Assembly: GCA_903920835.1 (NCBI GenBank)
Contig: CAIXNQ010000224.1
Span: forward strand, 1 to 8,785
Direction of reading: 5' to 3'
From: an uncultured Bacteroidota bacterium
Lineage (GTDB): Bacteria > Bacteroidota > Bacteroidia > Flavobacteriales > Flavobacteriaceae
DNA: 8,785 bases
Part shown: piece by piece, positions 1 through 7,328 of the stretch
Numbering within the stretch: position 1 is the first letter of the stretch
Layout of the letters: each line of letters opens with the position of its first letter
Program-made: the position numbers and the translations under genes
The notes under the pieces: generated by a model
Database searches by the model: none
Told to the model about the DNA's origin: nothing
What the model saw: only the letters and a program-made list of their open reading frames with translations

Positions 1-331
1 GGAGCGATTTTTTGTAAACGAAACCATTCGTGAGAAAATTTTATTAAATTATAGTAAGGAAATTCCTTATTCTGTTGAAATAGAAACCGAAGAATTTATT
101 GAAGATGATTCAATTATCAGGATTCGTTCCTTGATTATGGTTGAACGTGAAACTCAAAAAGGAATTATTATTGGTCATAAAGGAGCGGCATTAAAAAAAG
201 TTGGCATAGAATCTAGAACCGATCTTGAGGCTTTTTTTGGCAAACAAATTCATATTGAACTCTACGTAAAAGTCAACAAAAACTGGAGAAGTAATGCCAA
301 TATGTTGAAAAGATTTGGTTACAATCAGTAA
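1..331 (+). CDS. era: GTPase Era, C-terminal part (5' end outside window)
   Basis: Era is a Ras-like GTPase that binds the 3' end of 16S rRNA and helps 30S subunit assembly. Only the last 109 residues are present: the open frame runs in from the left edge (first full codon at base 2) to a TAA at 329-331, so the G domain is missing. What remains is the end of the linker and the KH RNA-binding domain. It opens with ERFFVNETIREKILLNY, typical of Era, continues with EIPYSVEIETEEF, and carries the KH signature IIIGHKGAALKKVG, with the GxxG loop as GHKG at fragment residues 58-61. The end, VKVNKNWRSNANMLKRFGY, is also the usual Era C-terminus. An ATG at 131 opens the same frame but only shortens the domain and is not the real start. 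The sequence is intact, with no sign of decay. Confidence 0.95.
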   Translation, partial: ERFFVNETIREKILLNYSKEIPYSVEIETEEFIEDDSIIRIRSLIMVERETQKGIIIGHKGAALKKVGIESRTDLEAFFGKQIHIELYVKVNKNWRSNANMLKRFGYNQ

Positions 332-345
332 GCAATTGCAACTTA

Positions 346-370
346 AATTTGTCGATAAAAACTACAAATT
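346..370 (+). terminator. Weak AT-rich inverted repeat after era
   Basis: The arms AATTTGT (346-352) and ACAAATT (364-370) are perfectly complementary over 7 bp with an 11-nt loop, beginning 15 bp after the era stop and followed by ATTTATTCTT. It could end the era transcript, but the stem has little GC and the T-run is interrupted, so this is a weak call. Confidence 0.25.
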
Positions 371-378
371 ATTTATTC

Positions 379-888
379 TTAGTCAAACTTTTTGTTAAGT
401 AGTTTATCTATAGCTTGAGCAAAAGATAATGTGGTTCTTGAAAAAATATCTCGATATACGATGATATATTTTTTTCCATTTCAAATAAATCTGGAAAAAT
501 TTAAAGGTCAACTCTTCTAGGGTCTGATCTGTCGAATCTAGACACTCTTCTTATTTTATTTACCATAATCTATAATCTTCATCTACAATGTTGCTAATAT
601 CATCAATGATTGCTTGCTGCTTTTGTTGGGCTTCGGTGGTTTGATTTTGAATTCTTTCACACAATTCGCAGTGTTTTGTTATTTGATTTTCATCAAAACT
701 TTCTTAAAACAATTTTAAGTATTTTTCTAAATCAAAGTTTTCGTTTTCTATTACTTTAAAGATTTTAGTCTGCTTGAGGACTTAGCCATGCGGATCTTTA
801 TATTATTCAAATAATTAAATACAGGCTCATCAATTGTTATTATAAATTTAAATAGTTTGTCAATGGAATATGAAATAGCAATAAAAAT
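379..888 (-). pseudogene. Decayed minus-strand coding region, family unknown
   Basis: On the minus strand this region reads as protein-like segments broken by stops and frame changes. From about 888 down, an open frame gives IDEPVFNYLNNIKIRMAKSS and ends at a TAA at 751-753; its first ATG is at 787-789. A frame change at about 755-765 leads into VIENENFDLEKYLKLF, a stop at 704-706, then ESFDENQITKHCELCERIQ continuing to IIDDISNIVDEDYRLW and a stop at 560-562. An ATG at 564-566 overlaps that stop as ATGGTAA. After another frame change comes DQTLEELTFKFFQIYLKWKK, and after a third SRTTLSFAQAIDKLLNKKFD with a stop at 379-381. The segments are charged and helix-like, unlike random AT-rich DNA. 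They may come from one gene of about 170 codons or from two overlapping small genes. The upper boundary is uncertain. I do not recognise the family; the IDxIV...Y.L pattern faintly recalls the end of type IIG restriction-methylases, which is only a guess. Confidence 0.45.
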
Positions 889-889
889 G

Positions 890-964
890 TCGCCCCGAGC
901 GAAAGTAAGAACTGAAATCAAAACAACCCTTCGCCCCTGGCGACAGTAAGAAATGAAATTAAAA
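890..964. repeat. Two imperfect direct repeats, 41-bp period, with hairpins
   Basis: Two 34-bp units at 890-923 and 931-964 match at 29 of 34 positions by my count. Each starts with a short inverted repeat: TCGCC-CCT-GGCGA (931-943) is perfect, and TCGCC-CCG-AGCGA (890-902) has one mismatch. Each continues with AGTAAGAA.TGAAAT and an A-run. They are much richer in GC than the flanks. They sit just downstream of the tamB stop on the minus strand and just upstream of the decayed coding region. They look like a small dispersed REP-like intergenic element; on the minus strand the 890-902 hairpin precedes ATTTTTATT and might also help end tamB transcription. Confidence 0.55.
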
Positions 965-1026
965 AAGACGGGAAACTTATTTTTTAGTAATATAAAAATT
1001 AGGACTCAACTTTTCTATGACTTCTT

Positions 1027-4000
1027 TTATTTCTTCTTTTCATCTGTAACGGCATCAATAATCACCTTTTGTTCTGGAGCAGGTTGCTCTTTTTTGTCAG
1101 ACTTTTTCGTCTTTTTAGGTGCATCAATATTGTTTATTGATTGAAGTATTTTGGCTTTAGTGTCGGGGTCGAGTTCTTTTTTCTTGGTGAGTTTGTTAAT
1201 TAATTCTTTGAAAGTATTAAAATCTACTTCATACGAAATTCCTAAACCTTGCGTATATCCAATTCCTTCGCCAATGTAAGTCACATCGTTTTCTCGGTTA
1301 TACATTCTTAAATTTAAAGTACCGTCTTCATTAACTCGATATTGAATCTCAACATTTCCGACCACCGCCGATTCGTTTACACCACCAACAGGCACACCCA
1401 GTTTTCCGTTAATGGTAATTCGGTCGTTAACTTGTGTTGAAAAATTCACATCAAATCTCGAAGTGTTTTGAAGTCCTGTTACGCTTTTGTCGGCTTGATT
1501 ATAGGCAACAGAAAGTTTCAGTTTACTGTCTTCGTCTTGAAATAAATCATCAAAGAGACTGCTGGCTTTCTCAAACAAATTGCTGGTGACAAGGGCAGAT
1601 TGATTTAAACCATCGGGACTTAAAAAACCTCCGGTGGATAGCAGAATCAATGCTTGTTTTTGACGGATGTCTTTGTCGTCGAGTTTGGTTTGAATTTCTG
1701 ATTTAAAATCAGACGAAACGGTTGGGAAGTCAATTTTGAAATCGGGTTCGGGAGCATTTAGTTTTCCTTTAATTCCGATAGTCACCACCACAGGAACTTT
1801 CTTACTGAAAGAAGCATTTTCTAGCAAAACACCTGGATTGGCATTTAGGTTTTTATATTCTGCCTCAAGATTAATATCCGCATTGAGCGGATCGCCAGTC
1901 CAGACAATGGTGCCCCCTTTTTTTACATCAAAGCTTTTGTTGATTAAACCACCATATTTAAAGTTGTATTTTCCTTCATAGACCAAAAAGTCACCCGTGA
2001 TATTGAATTTTCCGAGTGTGTTGATAGATAAATTTAACGAGCCATAACCAGTGCCAATCATTCCGTGCTTGGTTTCTCGGTTCAGGATTACTTCAATTTC
2101 GGCATCTTTTGTAATGTCTAAATCAAAATTAAGTTCGAGACCTTCATAGGTTTTGGTTTCAACAGTTCCTTTTCTAAGGTTGTATTTTTCTTTTGGATTC
2201 AAAAAATGAACGAAACTACTGTTGCCAATAGATTCTGAATCATTAACAGGAATCTTCATTTTTGTGTTTTTGTTCGACTTTGCATTTACGTTAATAAATA
2301 AGGCATCTGTTGGTCCAGTAATCGTAGCTTCGCCTTTTATGAATGCAGTGCCATAATAAATTGCATCTTCGCTGTCTTTAGTGTCGATAGCAAGAATATT
2401 ATCAGATTTTATGTTCAAATCTAGTTTCCAATCACTAAATTTTTTGTGTTCAATATTGCCATTGAGCAGTCCTTTTGTTTTGTATTTACTATCAGTTAAA
2501 GCAACATTTGAAAAATCGAATTTCGAGGTAGAAACGATAACTTCTGAATTATTCTCGATTTCATAATCGGTGTTTAAGTACGGAATTTTCAAACCAGCAT
2601 GTTCCACATTTAGCTTTCCAGAAATAGTAGGATTCATCAAATCTCCAGTGAGTTTTGCTTCGCCCGAGATAAACCCTCTAATTTTGGTAATAACAGTGCC
2701 GCCAAGACTACTTAGAATTCCGAGATTAAATCTGTCAAAATCCAAATCGACATTGAGTTGACTTTTGTTATTGATGACTTTGAGTTCTCCGTCTGCATTA
2801 AAAGCTTCAACGTTGTCATTTATTATTGACGATTGAATGTCAAAAATCTCGAAACTGTCATCGCCTGTTATGTCAAGATTTAATTTTCCGAGTGCAACAG
2901 AATTTACTTTTAAATCATTAATCTGTAAACAAGATGTGGGCTGATAAATCTGTGCTTTCTGCTTAATGTTGATCAATCCATTGACAAAACCTTCAATCTT
3001 GAATTTTTCGAGTTCGGGGGTTATTTTTGTCAAATCGACATTTTGAAAACTAATTTTTAGGTCTTTGTTTGTTTTGCTTTGCAGATTTCCGTTTAAGGTT
3101 ATGTTTTCATTTTCATGCGACATTACAAAATTTTCAAAACTAAAATCGTGTAGCTTTTTGTCAAAAGTAATTTTGTTATCAGTAGATTCTTTTTCGTTAA
3201 TATACCAAAAATAGTCTTTAAATCGAATGTCAGATTTTTTTATTCCCACCACGTTTTTGTTGTCTTTATTGATGGTGTGATACAGATTCAAATTATAGTT
3301 GTCTTCGCCTTTGTTGCCGCCTTTGAACTCGGTTCTTAAAAACAAAGTGTCTTTCATAGTCACATTTATCAAACTAAAATCTCTAACTTTATAGTATTTA
3401 GTTTTGATGCTGTCCATTTCAATAAAAGTATTGAACAGCGGATTTTTGTTGTCTATTTTAATATTAATTTTATCAAAAACGGTATTAAATGCCGACACCT
3501 GAGGCGAAGTGAAATTAAACTTAAACTCGTCGTTATTAGAGTTAATAATGCCATGAATTTGAGCGTTTTTTCCTATGGAGAAATCAGGGAAAAATACTTC
3601 AATGACTTTATTATTTATCGATAAATCATATTTCAAAAATTGTCCTTTGTCGATTAAATTTTGCTTGTAGTTGGTATATAAACTTCCCGCAGCGTTTTCG
3701 AGCATTTTTTGCAATTGTTTGAAATGAAATTTACCAACAATTTTTCCTTCAATAATTTCTGGAGAATTTATTGAAATTTTCCTAACCCGATCTTCATCAA
3801 AAACCGATTTTAATTCAAAATCTTGAAATCGATAAGTATCTTTTTTGTTGGTATAGCTAATTTGATTGCACTTTATAGCACCTTCAAGATTATCAATAGT
3901 GTTTCCTTTTCCTTTGATGACGATATTTCCTTTGAATTTAGAAATAGTATCGTTAATTAAATGCAGTTTATAAAGATCTGCTTGTTCTATTTGAGTATTA

Positions 4001-5496
4001 AAATCATACTTGTTTTCGGTTTTGTTTAAATCGATAATTCCATCGAAATTTAATTTCAAATTTGGGTCATCAATAGCTAATTTCCCTTTAAAAAAAGGCG
4101 ATTCAAAATTTCCGTTTAAGAGTATGTTTGTATAAGTATAGCCGCTGTAAGATATTGAATTTACTGCTCCTTCAAACTTGGCTTTGAAGTATTTTTTCAC
4201 AAAACCTTGTCCATCGACATCGAGATCTAAACTTACTTTCCCGAGGTCTTTTCGGTCTAAAAATGAACCAATGTCAAAATTCTGAAAACCTATTTTTCCG
4301 TTATAAAAAGCCTGATCAATATTTTTTAAATTTATTATCGAAAGATTCGATTTCACAAGACCCAATGCGGTGTTCATTTCAAAATCGGTCTTTACATAAT
4401 CGGCAGTAAGATTGATAGTTCCTTTATAATTAAACAACCCAAGTTTCCGCAAAGTAACTGGTAGTTTTTTCCCTAAAACGTTAGGCAACAAATAAGTTAA
4501 ATTGTCATAATTGGAAGCAATTTTCGAGAAATCTCCCTTCATCAAAAACTTTTGCTTTTCATTTCCGAAAATATTCACAAACCGAACATTTCCTTTAATC
4601 TCCGAATTTCTAGCGTCTTTTAAATCAAGTTTAGAGAAAAACAAATCATTTATTGTGCCTTTGATTGAGGTATTGATATTGAATTTTTGACCTTTGACAA
4701 TTTCCTTATAAAAACATCGAACATCGGTTGATGAAACAATAGACGACTTGAATTTGGCATCAAATTTTACTTTGTTAATAAAATCTTTTAAGTCTTCTTG
4801 ACTGTAATTCATTCTAATATCGCCAAGGAGATGAGAATGATTTGTAAGAAAATCAAGATTTTCAACACGCATTTGCTTTTTGGAAAACGAAAATTTAGTA
4901 GAGGCATTTTCAACGAACAATCCTCGGTGGTCCTGGAGCGATAACTTTATTATTTCTAGGTTAACATTAGGTCCGAAAATTTTTAAATCTGCAACTTGAC
5001 CATTAATTTTCTTCAAATCTAAATCTAATTGAACTTTATTATTTTCGTCTGAAAGTAAATATCTTGAACGGGTTAAATAAATCTTTTTGGCATTCATAAA
5101 AAACGGATGCGTAGATTTTTTACCGTCTTCAAACGCATTTAAAAAACAATCCAGATTATTTAACTTTTTAGAACCTTTGTAATACTTCATGTTCAAATAA
5201 AGTTGGTCGGCGCGAATAGTACCAAAAATCAAGTCGCCATCAATAAGTTTTTTGACATCTTGAAGATTAGTCGTAATTCGATTGGCAGAAATTAAAGTAT
5301 CATTTTTATAATCTCGAATTAATACTTTTTTCAACTTAACAGCACCAAAAACAGTGATTGAAACTTCTTCAACATTAATGTTTGTGTGGTATTTTAGATT
5401 GATTTTTTCCGTTAAATAATGAGCAATTTTAGTTTGAACTATAGGCATTGTAAGCAACAATCCAAGTAGCAATAATAGCAATACTGTTGCCAGCAA
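1027..5496 (-). CDS. tamB: TamB-like translocation and assembly module protein (DUF490)
   Basis: A very long AsmA/TamB-type protein of 1489 codons from TTG at 5494-5496. TamB proteins are anchored in the inner membrane and cross the periplasm as a long beta-rich groove, acting in outer-membrane protein assembly and probably phospholipid transport with a BamA-family partner, not seen here. Residues 1-16 form a very hydrophobic anchor (LATVLLLLLLGLLL), followed by VQTKIAHYLTEKINLKYHTN, typical of Bacteroidota TamB starts. The middle consists of repeated short beta-strand and GxLxG-type segments. GFISGEAKLTGDL near residue 940 leads into the conserved C-terminal TamB domain, with GKYNFKYGG and GGTIVWTGDPLNADINLEAEY around 1190-1220 and LSTGGFLSPDG near 1285. 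A Lys-rich tail of about 50 residues ends the protein. The frame is intact. The start is doubtful: TTG leaves no positive residues before the anchor, while the same frame upstream adds KKLKQIVFRT, implying initiation near 5527-5538 at a non-ATG codon. Confidence 0.9.
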   Translation of the reverse strand: MLATVLLLLLLGLLLTMPIVQTKIAHYLTEKINLKYHTNINVEEVSITVFGAVKLKKVLIRDYKNDTLISANRITTNLQDVKKLIDGDLIFGTIRADQLYLNMKYYKGSKKLNNLDCFLNAFEDGKKSTHPFFMNAKKIYLTRSRYLLSDENNKVQLDLDLKKINGQVADLKIFGPNVNLEIIKLSLQDHRGLFVENASTKFSFSKKQMRVENLDFLTNHSHLLGDIRMNYSQEDLKDFINKVKFDAKFKSSIVSSTDVRCFYKEIVKGQKFNINTSIKGTINDLFFSKLDLKDARNSEIKGNVRFVNIFGNEKQKFLMKGDFSKIASNYDNLTYLLPNVLGKKLPVTLRKLGLFNYKGTINLTADYVKTDFEMNTALGLVKSNLSIINLKNIDQAFYNGKIGFQNFDIGSFLDRKDLGKVSLDLDVDGQGFVKKYFKAKFEGAVNSISYSGYTYTNILLNGNFESPFFKGKLAIDDPNLKLNFDGIIDLNKTENKYDFNTQIEQADLYKLHLINDTISKFKGNIVIKGKGNTIDNLEGAIKCNQISYTNKKDTYRFQDFELKSVFDEDRVRKISINSPEIIEGKIVGKFHFKQLQKMLENAAGSLYTNYKQNLIDKGQFLKYDLSINNKVIEVFFPDFSIGKNAQIHGIINSNNDEFKFNFTSPQVSAFNTVFDKINIKIDNKNPLFNTFIEMDSIKTKYYKVRDFSLINVTMKDTLFLRTEFKGGNKGEDNYNLNLYHTINKDNKNVVGIKKSDIRFKDYFWYINEKESTDNKITFDKKLHDFSFENFVMSHENENITLNGNLQSKTNKDLKISFQNVDLTKITPELEKFKIEGFVNGLINIKQKAQIYQPTSCLQINDLKVNSVALGKLNLDITGDDSFEIFDIQSSIINDNVEAFNADGELKVINNKSQLNVDLDFDRFNLGILSSLGGTVITKIRGFISGEAKLTGDLMNPTISGKLNVEHAGLKIPYLNTDYEIENNSEVIVSTSKFDFSNVALTDSKYKTKGLLNGNIEHKKFSDWKLDLNIKSDNILAIDTKDSEDAIYYGTAFIKGEATITGPTDALFINVNAKSNKNTKMKIPVNDSESIGNSSFVHFLNPKEKYNLRKGTVETKTYEGLELNFDLDITKDAEIEVILNRETKHGMIGTGYGSLNLSINTLGKFNITGDFLVYEGKYNFKYGGLINKSFDVKKGGTIVWTGDPLNADINLEAEYKNLNANPGVLLENASFSKKVPVVVTIGIKGKLNAPEPDFKIDFPTVSSDFKSEIQTKLDDKDIRQKQALILLSTGGFLSPDGLNQSALVTSNLFEKASSLFDDLFQDEDSKLKLSVAYNQADKSVTGLQNTSRFDVNFSTQVNDRITINGKLGVPVGGVNESAVVGNVEIQYRVNEDGTLNLRMYNRENDVTYIGEGIGYTQGLGISYEVDFNTFKELINKLTKKKELDPDTKAKILQSINNIDAPKKTKKSDKKEQPAPEQKVIIDAVTDEKKK

Positions 5497-5543
5497 AGTT
5501 CGAAATACTATTTGTTTTAATTTTTTGATACCTATAATTGTTT

Positions 5544-5551
5544 TATTTTTG
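5544..5551 (+). promoter_or_regulatory. Candidate Bacteroidota -7 promoter box for tsaD
   Basis: TATTTTTG matches the Bacteroidota -7 consensus TAnnTTTG. A TTG at 5525-5527 lies 16 bp upstream, close to the usual -33 spacing of roughly 17-23. Transcription would begin near 5558, about 24 nt before the tsaD ATG at 5582. The box would serve the whole tsaD-rsmE-DUF4159 cluster, as the gaps inside the cluster are too short for good promoters. Confidence 0.55.
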
Positions 5552-5552
5552 T

Positions 5553-5560
5553 CAAATATA
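5553..5560 (-). promoter_or_regulatory. Candidate Bacteroidota -7 promoter box for tamB
   Basis: Read on the minus strand this is TATATTTG, a full match to TAnnTTTG. The -33 side is weak: minus-strand TTG triplets at 5576-5578 and 5585-5587 give spacings of 15 and 24, just outside the usual range. Transcription would begin near 5546, so a tamB start near 5529 would have a leader of about 17 nt and the TTG start at 5496 one of about 50 nt. Confidence 0.5.
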
Positions 5561-5581
5561 ATTCAAAATTTGCGCCAATAT

Positions 5582-6604
5582 ATGCAAAATTCCGAGGTTT
5601 TTATACTCGCTATTGAAAGTTCCTGCGACGATACAGCAGCAGCAGTTTTAAAAAACAATAAAGTCCTTTCAAACATTGTCGCTAATCAACTCATTCATAA
5701 AGAATATGGCGGCGTAGTTCCCGAATTAGCTTCGAGAGCACACCAACAAAATATTGTTCCAGTAATTGATGCGGCACTTCGCAAAGCAAATATAAAAAAA
5801 GAACAACTTTCTGCCATTGCATTTACTCAAGGTCCAGGTTTGATGGGTTCTTTGCTCGTTGGAAGTTCGTTTGCCAAATCAATGTCACTTGCGCTAAATA
5901 TTCCTTTGATATCAGTAAATCACATGCACGCACATATTTTGGCACATTTTATTGAAGAAGAAGGTTTCAATCAACCAACATTTCCATTTTTGGCACTTAC
6001 AATTTCTGGCGGACACACCCAAATTGTAAAAGTAAATGCTTTTTTTGATTTAGAAATTATTGGCGAAACTACTGACGATGCCGTTGGAGAAGCGTTTGAT
6101 AAAAGTGCAAAAATACTTGGACTTCCATATCCTGGGGGGCCTTTGGTGGACAAATATGCGCAAAGTGGCAACCCAAAAGCTTATGTTTTTACAAAGCCAA
6201 AAGTTCCTGGTCTTGATTTCAGTTTCTCGGGTTTAAAAACTGCAATTCTTTATTTTATTCAAAAGAAAAAATTGGAAGACCCCGATTTTGTTACAAACAA
6301 TAGGGCAGATATTTGTGCTTCGATTCAACACACCATTATTGAAATATTAATGGAAAAGTTAAAACTCGCAGTTGCTCAAACTGGAATTAATCAAATAGCG
6401 ATTGGTGGCGGCGTTTCGGCAAATTCAGGAATCAGAAAAACACTCAAAGAAGCCGAAAGCAAATATGGTTGGACTACCTTTGTGCCAAAATTTGAATATA
6501 CCACAGACAATGCGGCAATGATTGGAATTGTGGGCTATCACAAATATTTAGCAAATCGATTTGAAACTTCAGAGGTGGTTTCGAAAGCACGAATTCAATT
6601 TTAA
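5582..6604 (+). CDS. tsaD: tRNA N6-threonylcarbamoyladenosine transferase TsaD
   Basis: TsaD (YgjD/Kae1/Gcp family) transfers the threonylcarbamoyl group from TC-AMP to A37 of ANN-decoding tRNAs, working with TsaB and TsaE, neither of which is in this window. The 340 residues from ATG 5582 match the usual bacterial length. The opening FILAIESSCDDTAAAVL (7-23) is the family's ASKHA nucleotide-binding start. The metal-binding histidines lie in NHMHAHILAH (H114 and H118), GGHTQI follows at 143-148, GGGVSANSGIR at 275-285 is the second signature, and TDNAAMIG at 308-315 supplies the metal-binding Asp. The open frame extends back to a TTG at 5525, but those 19 codons would overlap the promoter, and family members begin just before the ILAIESSCDDT motif, so 5582 is preferred. 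It heads a tight cluster, with rsmE starting after an 8-bp gap. No damage is seen. Confidence 0.96.
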   Translation: MQNSEVFILAIESSCDDTAAAVLKNNKVLSNIVANQLIHKEYGGVVPELASRAHQQNIVPVIDAALRKANIKKEQLSAIAFTQGPGLMGSLLVGSSFAKSMSLALNIPLISVNHMHAHILAHFIEEEGFNQPTFPFLALTISGGHTQIVKVNAFFDLEIIGETTDDAVGEAFDKSAKILGLPYPGGPLVDKYAQSGNPKAYVFTKPKVPGLDFSFSGLKTAILYFIQKKKLEDPDFVTNNRADICASIQHTIIEILMEKLKLAVAQTGINQIAIGGGVSANSGIRKTLKEAESKYGWTTFVPKFEYTTDNAAMIGIVGYHKYLANRFETSEVVSKARIQF

Positions 6605-6612
6605 AAACTACC

Positions 6613-7317
6613 ATGCAATTATTTTATAATTCAGATATTTCGGAAAATACAGATTCCTTTTTTTTCGACAAAGAAGAAAGTAAACACATTATTAAAGTCT
6701 TGCGAAAAAAAGACGGTGATTTGCTTTATGTAACCAACGGCAAAGGTTGTCTTTTTACTACTCAAATCATATTGGCATCAGATGCAAAATGTACTGTTGA
6801 AATCATAAAAACCGAACAAAATGAGTTGCCAAAATATCAGTTGCATTTGGCTGTTGCACCAACCAAAATGAACGATCGCTATGAGTGGTTTCTAGAAAAA
6901 GCAACAGAAATTGGAGTGAGTGAAATTACACCTATAATCTGTGAACATTCGGAACGAAAAATTGTAAAAACCGACCGATATGATAAAATTATTCTATCGG
7001 CATTAAAGCAATCCAACCAATTGTTTTTACCTAAATTAAATGAGCCAATTGCATTTTCAGAGTTTATTAAAAAAGAATTTAATGGTCAAAAATTTATTGC
7101 ACATTGCGAAGAAACCGATAAAAAATCATTGAAAGATTTGCTGCTTCCTGCTCAAAATATTTTGGTTTTAATTGGTCCAGAAGGTGATTTTTCAACAAAA
7201 GAAATTATGGAAGCGATACAACTTAATTTCATACCAGTCGCTCTCGGAAACACTAGGCTTAGAACCGAAACCGCCGCAATTGTCGCCTGCCATAGTGTGG
7301 CTTTTATAAACGAATAA
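6613..7317 (+). CDS. rsmE: 16S rRNA m3U1498 methyltransferase RsmE
   Basis: RsmE methylates N3 of U1498 in 16S rRNA, in the decoding centre of the 30S subunit, using S-adenosylmethionine. The 234-residue protein has the family length and plan. A PUA-like RNA-binding N-terminal domain (about 1-70) contains HIIKVLRKKDGD (25-36). A SPOUT-fold, knotted C-terminal domain follows. LHLAVAPTKMNDRYEWFLEK (78-97) and ATEIGVSEITPI (97-108) are typical RsmE sequences. The knot and SAM-binding loops are LIGPEGDF (186-193) and LGNTRLRTETAA (211-222), the latter in place of the more common LG.RILRTETA. The ATG lies 8 bp after the tsaD stop and the next gene starts 11 bp after the rsmE stop, so the three genes are probably co-transcribed from the promoter before tsaD. 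No Shine-Dalgarno sequence is visible, as is normal in this phylum. Confidence 0.95.
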   Translation: MQLFYNSDISENTDSFFFDKEESKHIIKVLRKKDGDLLYVTNGKGCLFTTQIILASDAKCTVEIIKTEQNELPKYQLHLAVAPTKMNDRYEWFLEKATEIGVSEITPIICEHSERKIVKTDRYDKIILSALKQSNQLFLPKLNEPIAFSEFIKKEFNGQKFIAHCEETDKKSLKDLLLPAQNILVLIGPEGDFSTKEIMEAIQLNFIPVALGNTRLRTETAAIVACHSVAFINE

Positions 7318-7328
7318 TCTAATTTAAA

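Noticed and set aside
332..339. GCAATTGC palindrome just after the era stop
   Set aside because: A single 8-bp palindrome with no spacer or context is readily expected by chance.
953..1144. 63-codon plus-strand reading frame
   Set aside because: It overlaps the hairpin repeat and the antisense of the tamB 3' end; its Phe/Ser-rich peptide is what the reverse of a Lys-rich tail encodes.
1736..2761. Several plus-strand reading frames of 61-81 codons
   Set aside because: All lie antisense inside the intact tamB gene and show no family motifs.
5525..5581. Extended TTG start for tsaD, adding 19 residues
   Set aside because: The extension covers the candidate -7 box and predicted transcription start, and TsaD proteins begin just before the ILAIESSCDDT motif. 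ATG 5582 gives the normal 340-residue protein.
5971..6171. 66-codon minus-strand reading frame
   Set aside because: It is wholly antisense to the conserved core of tsaD and has no recognisable features.
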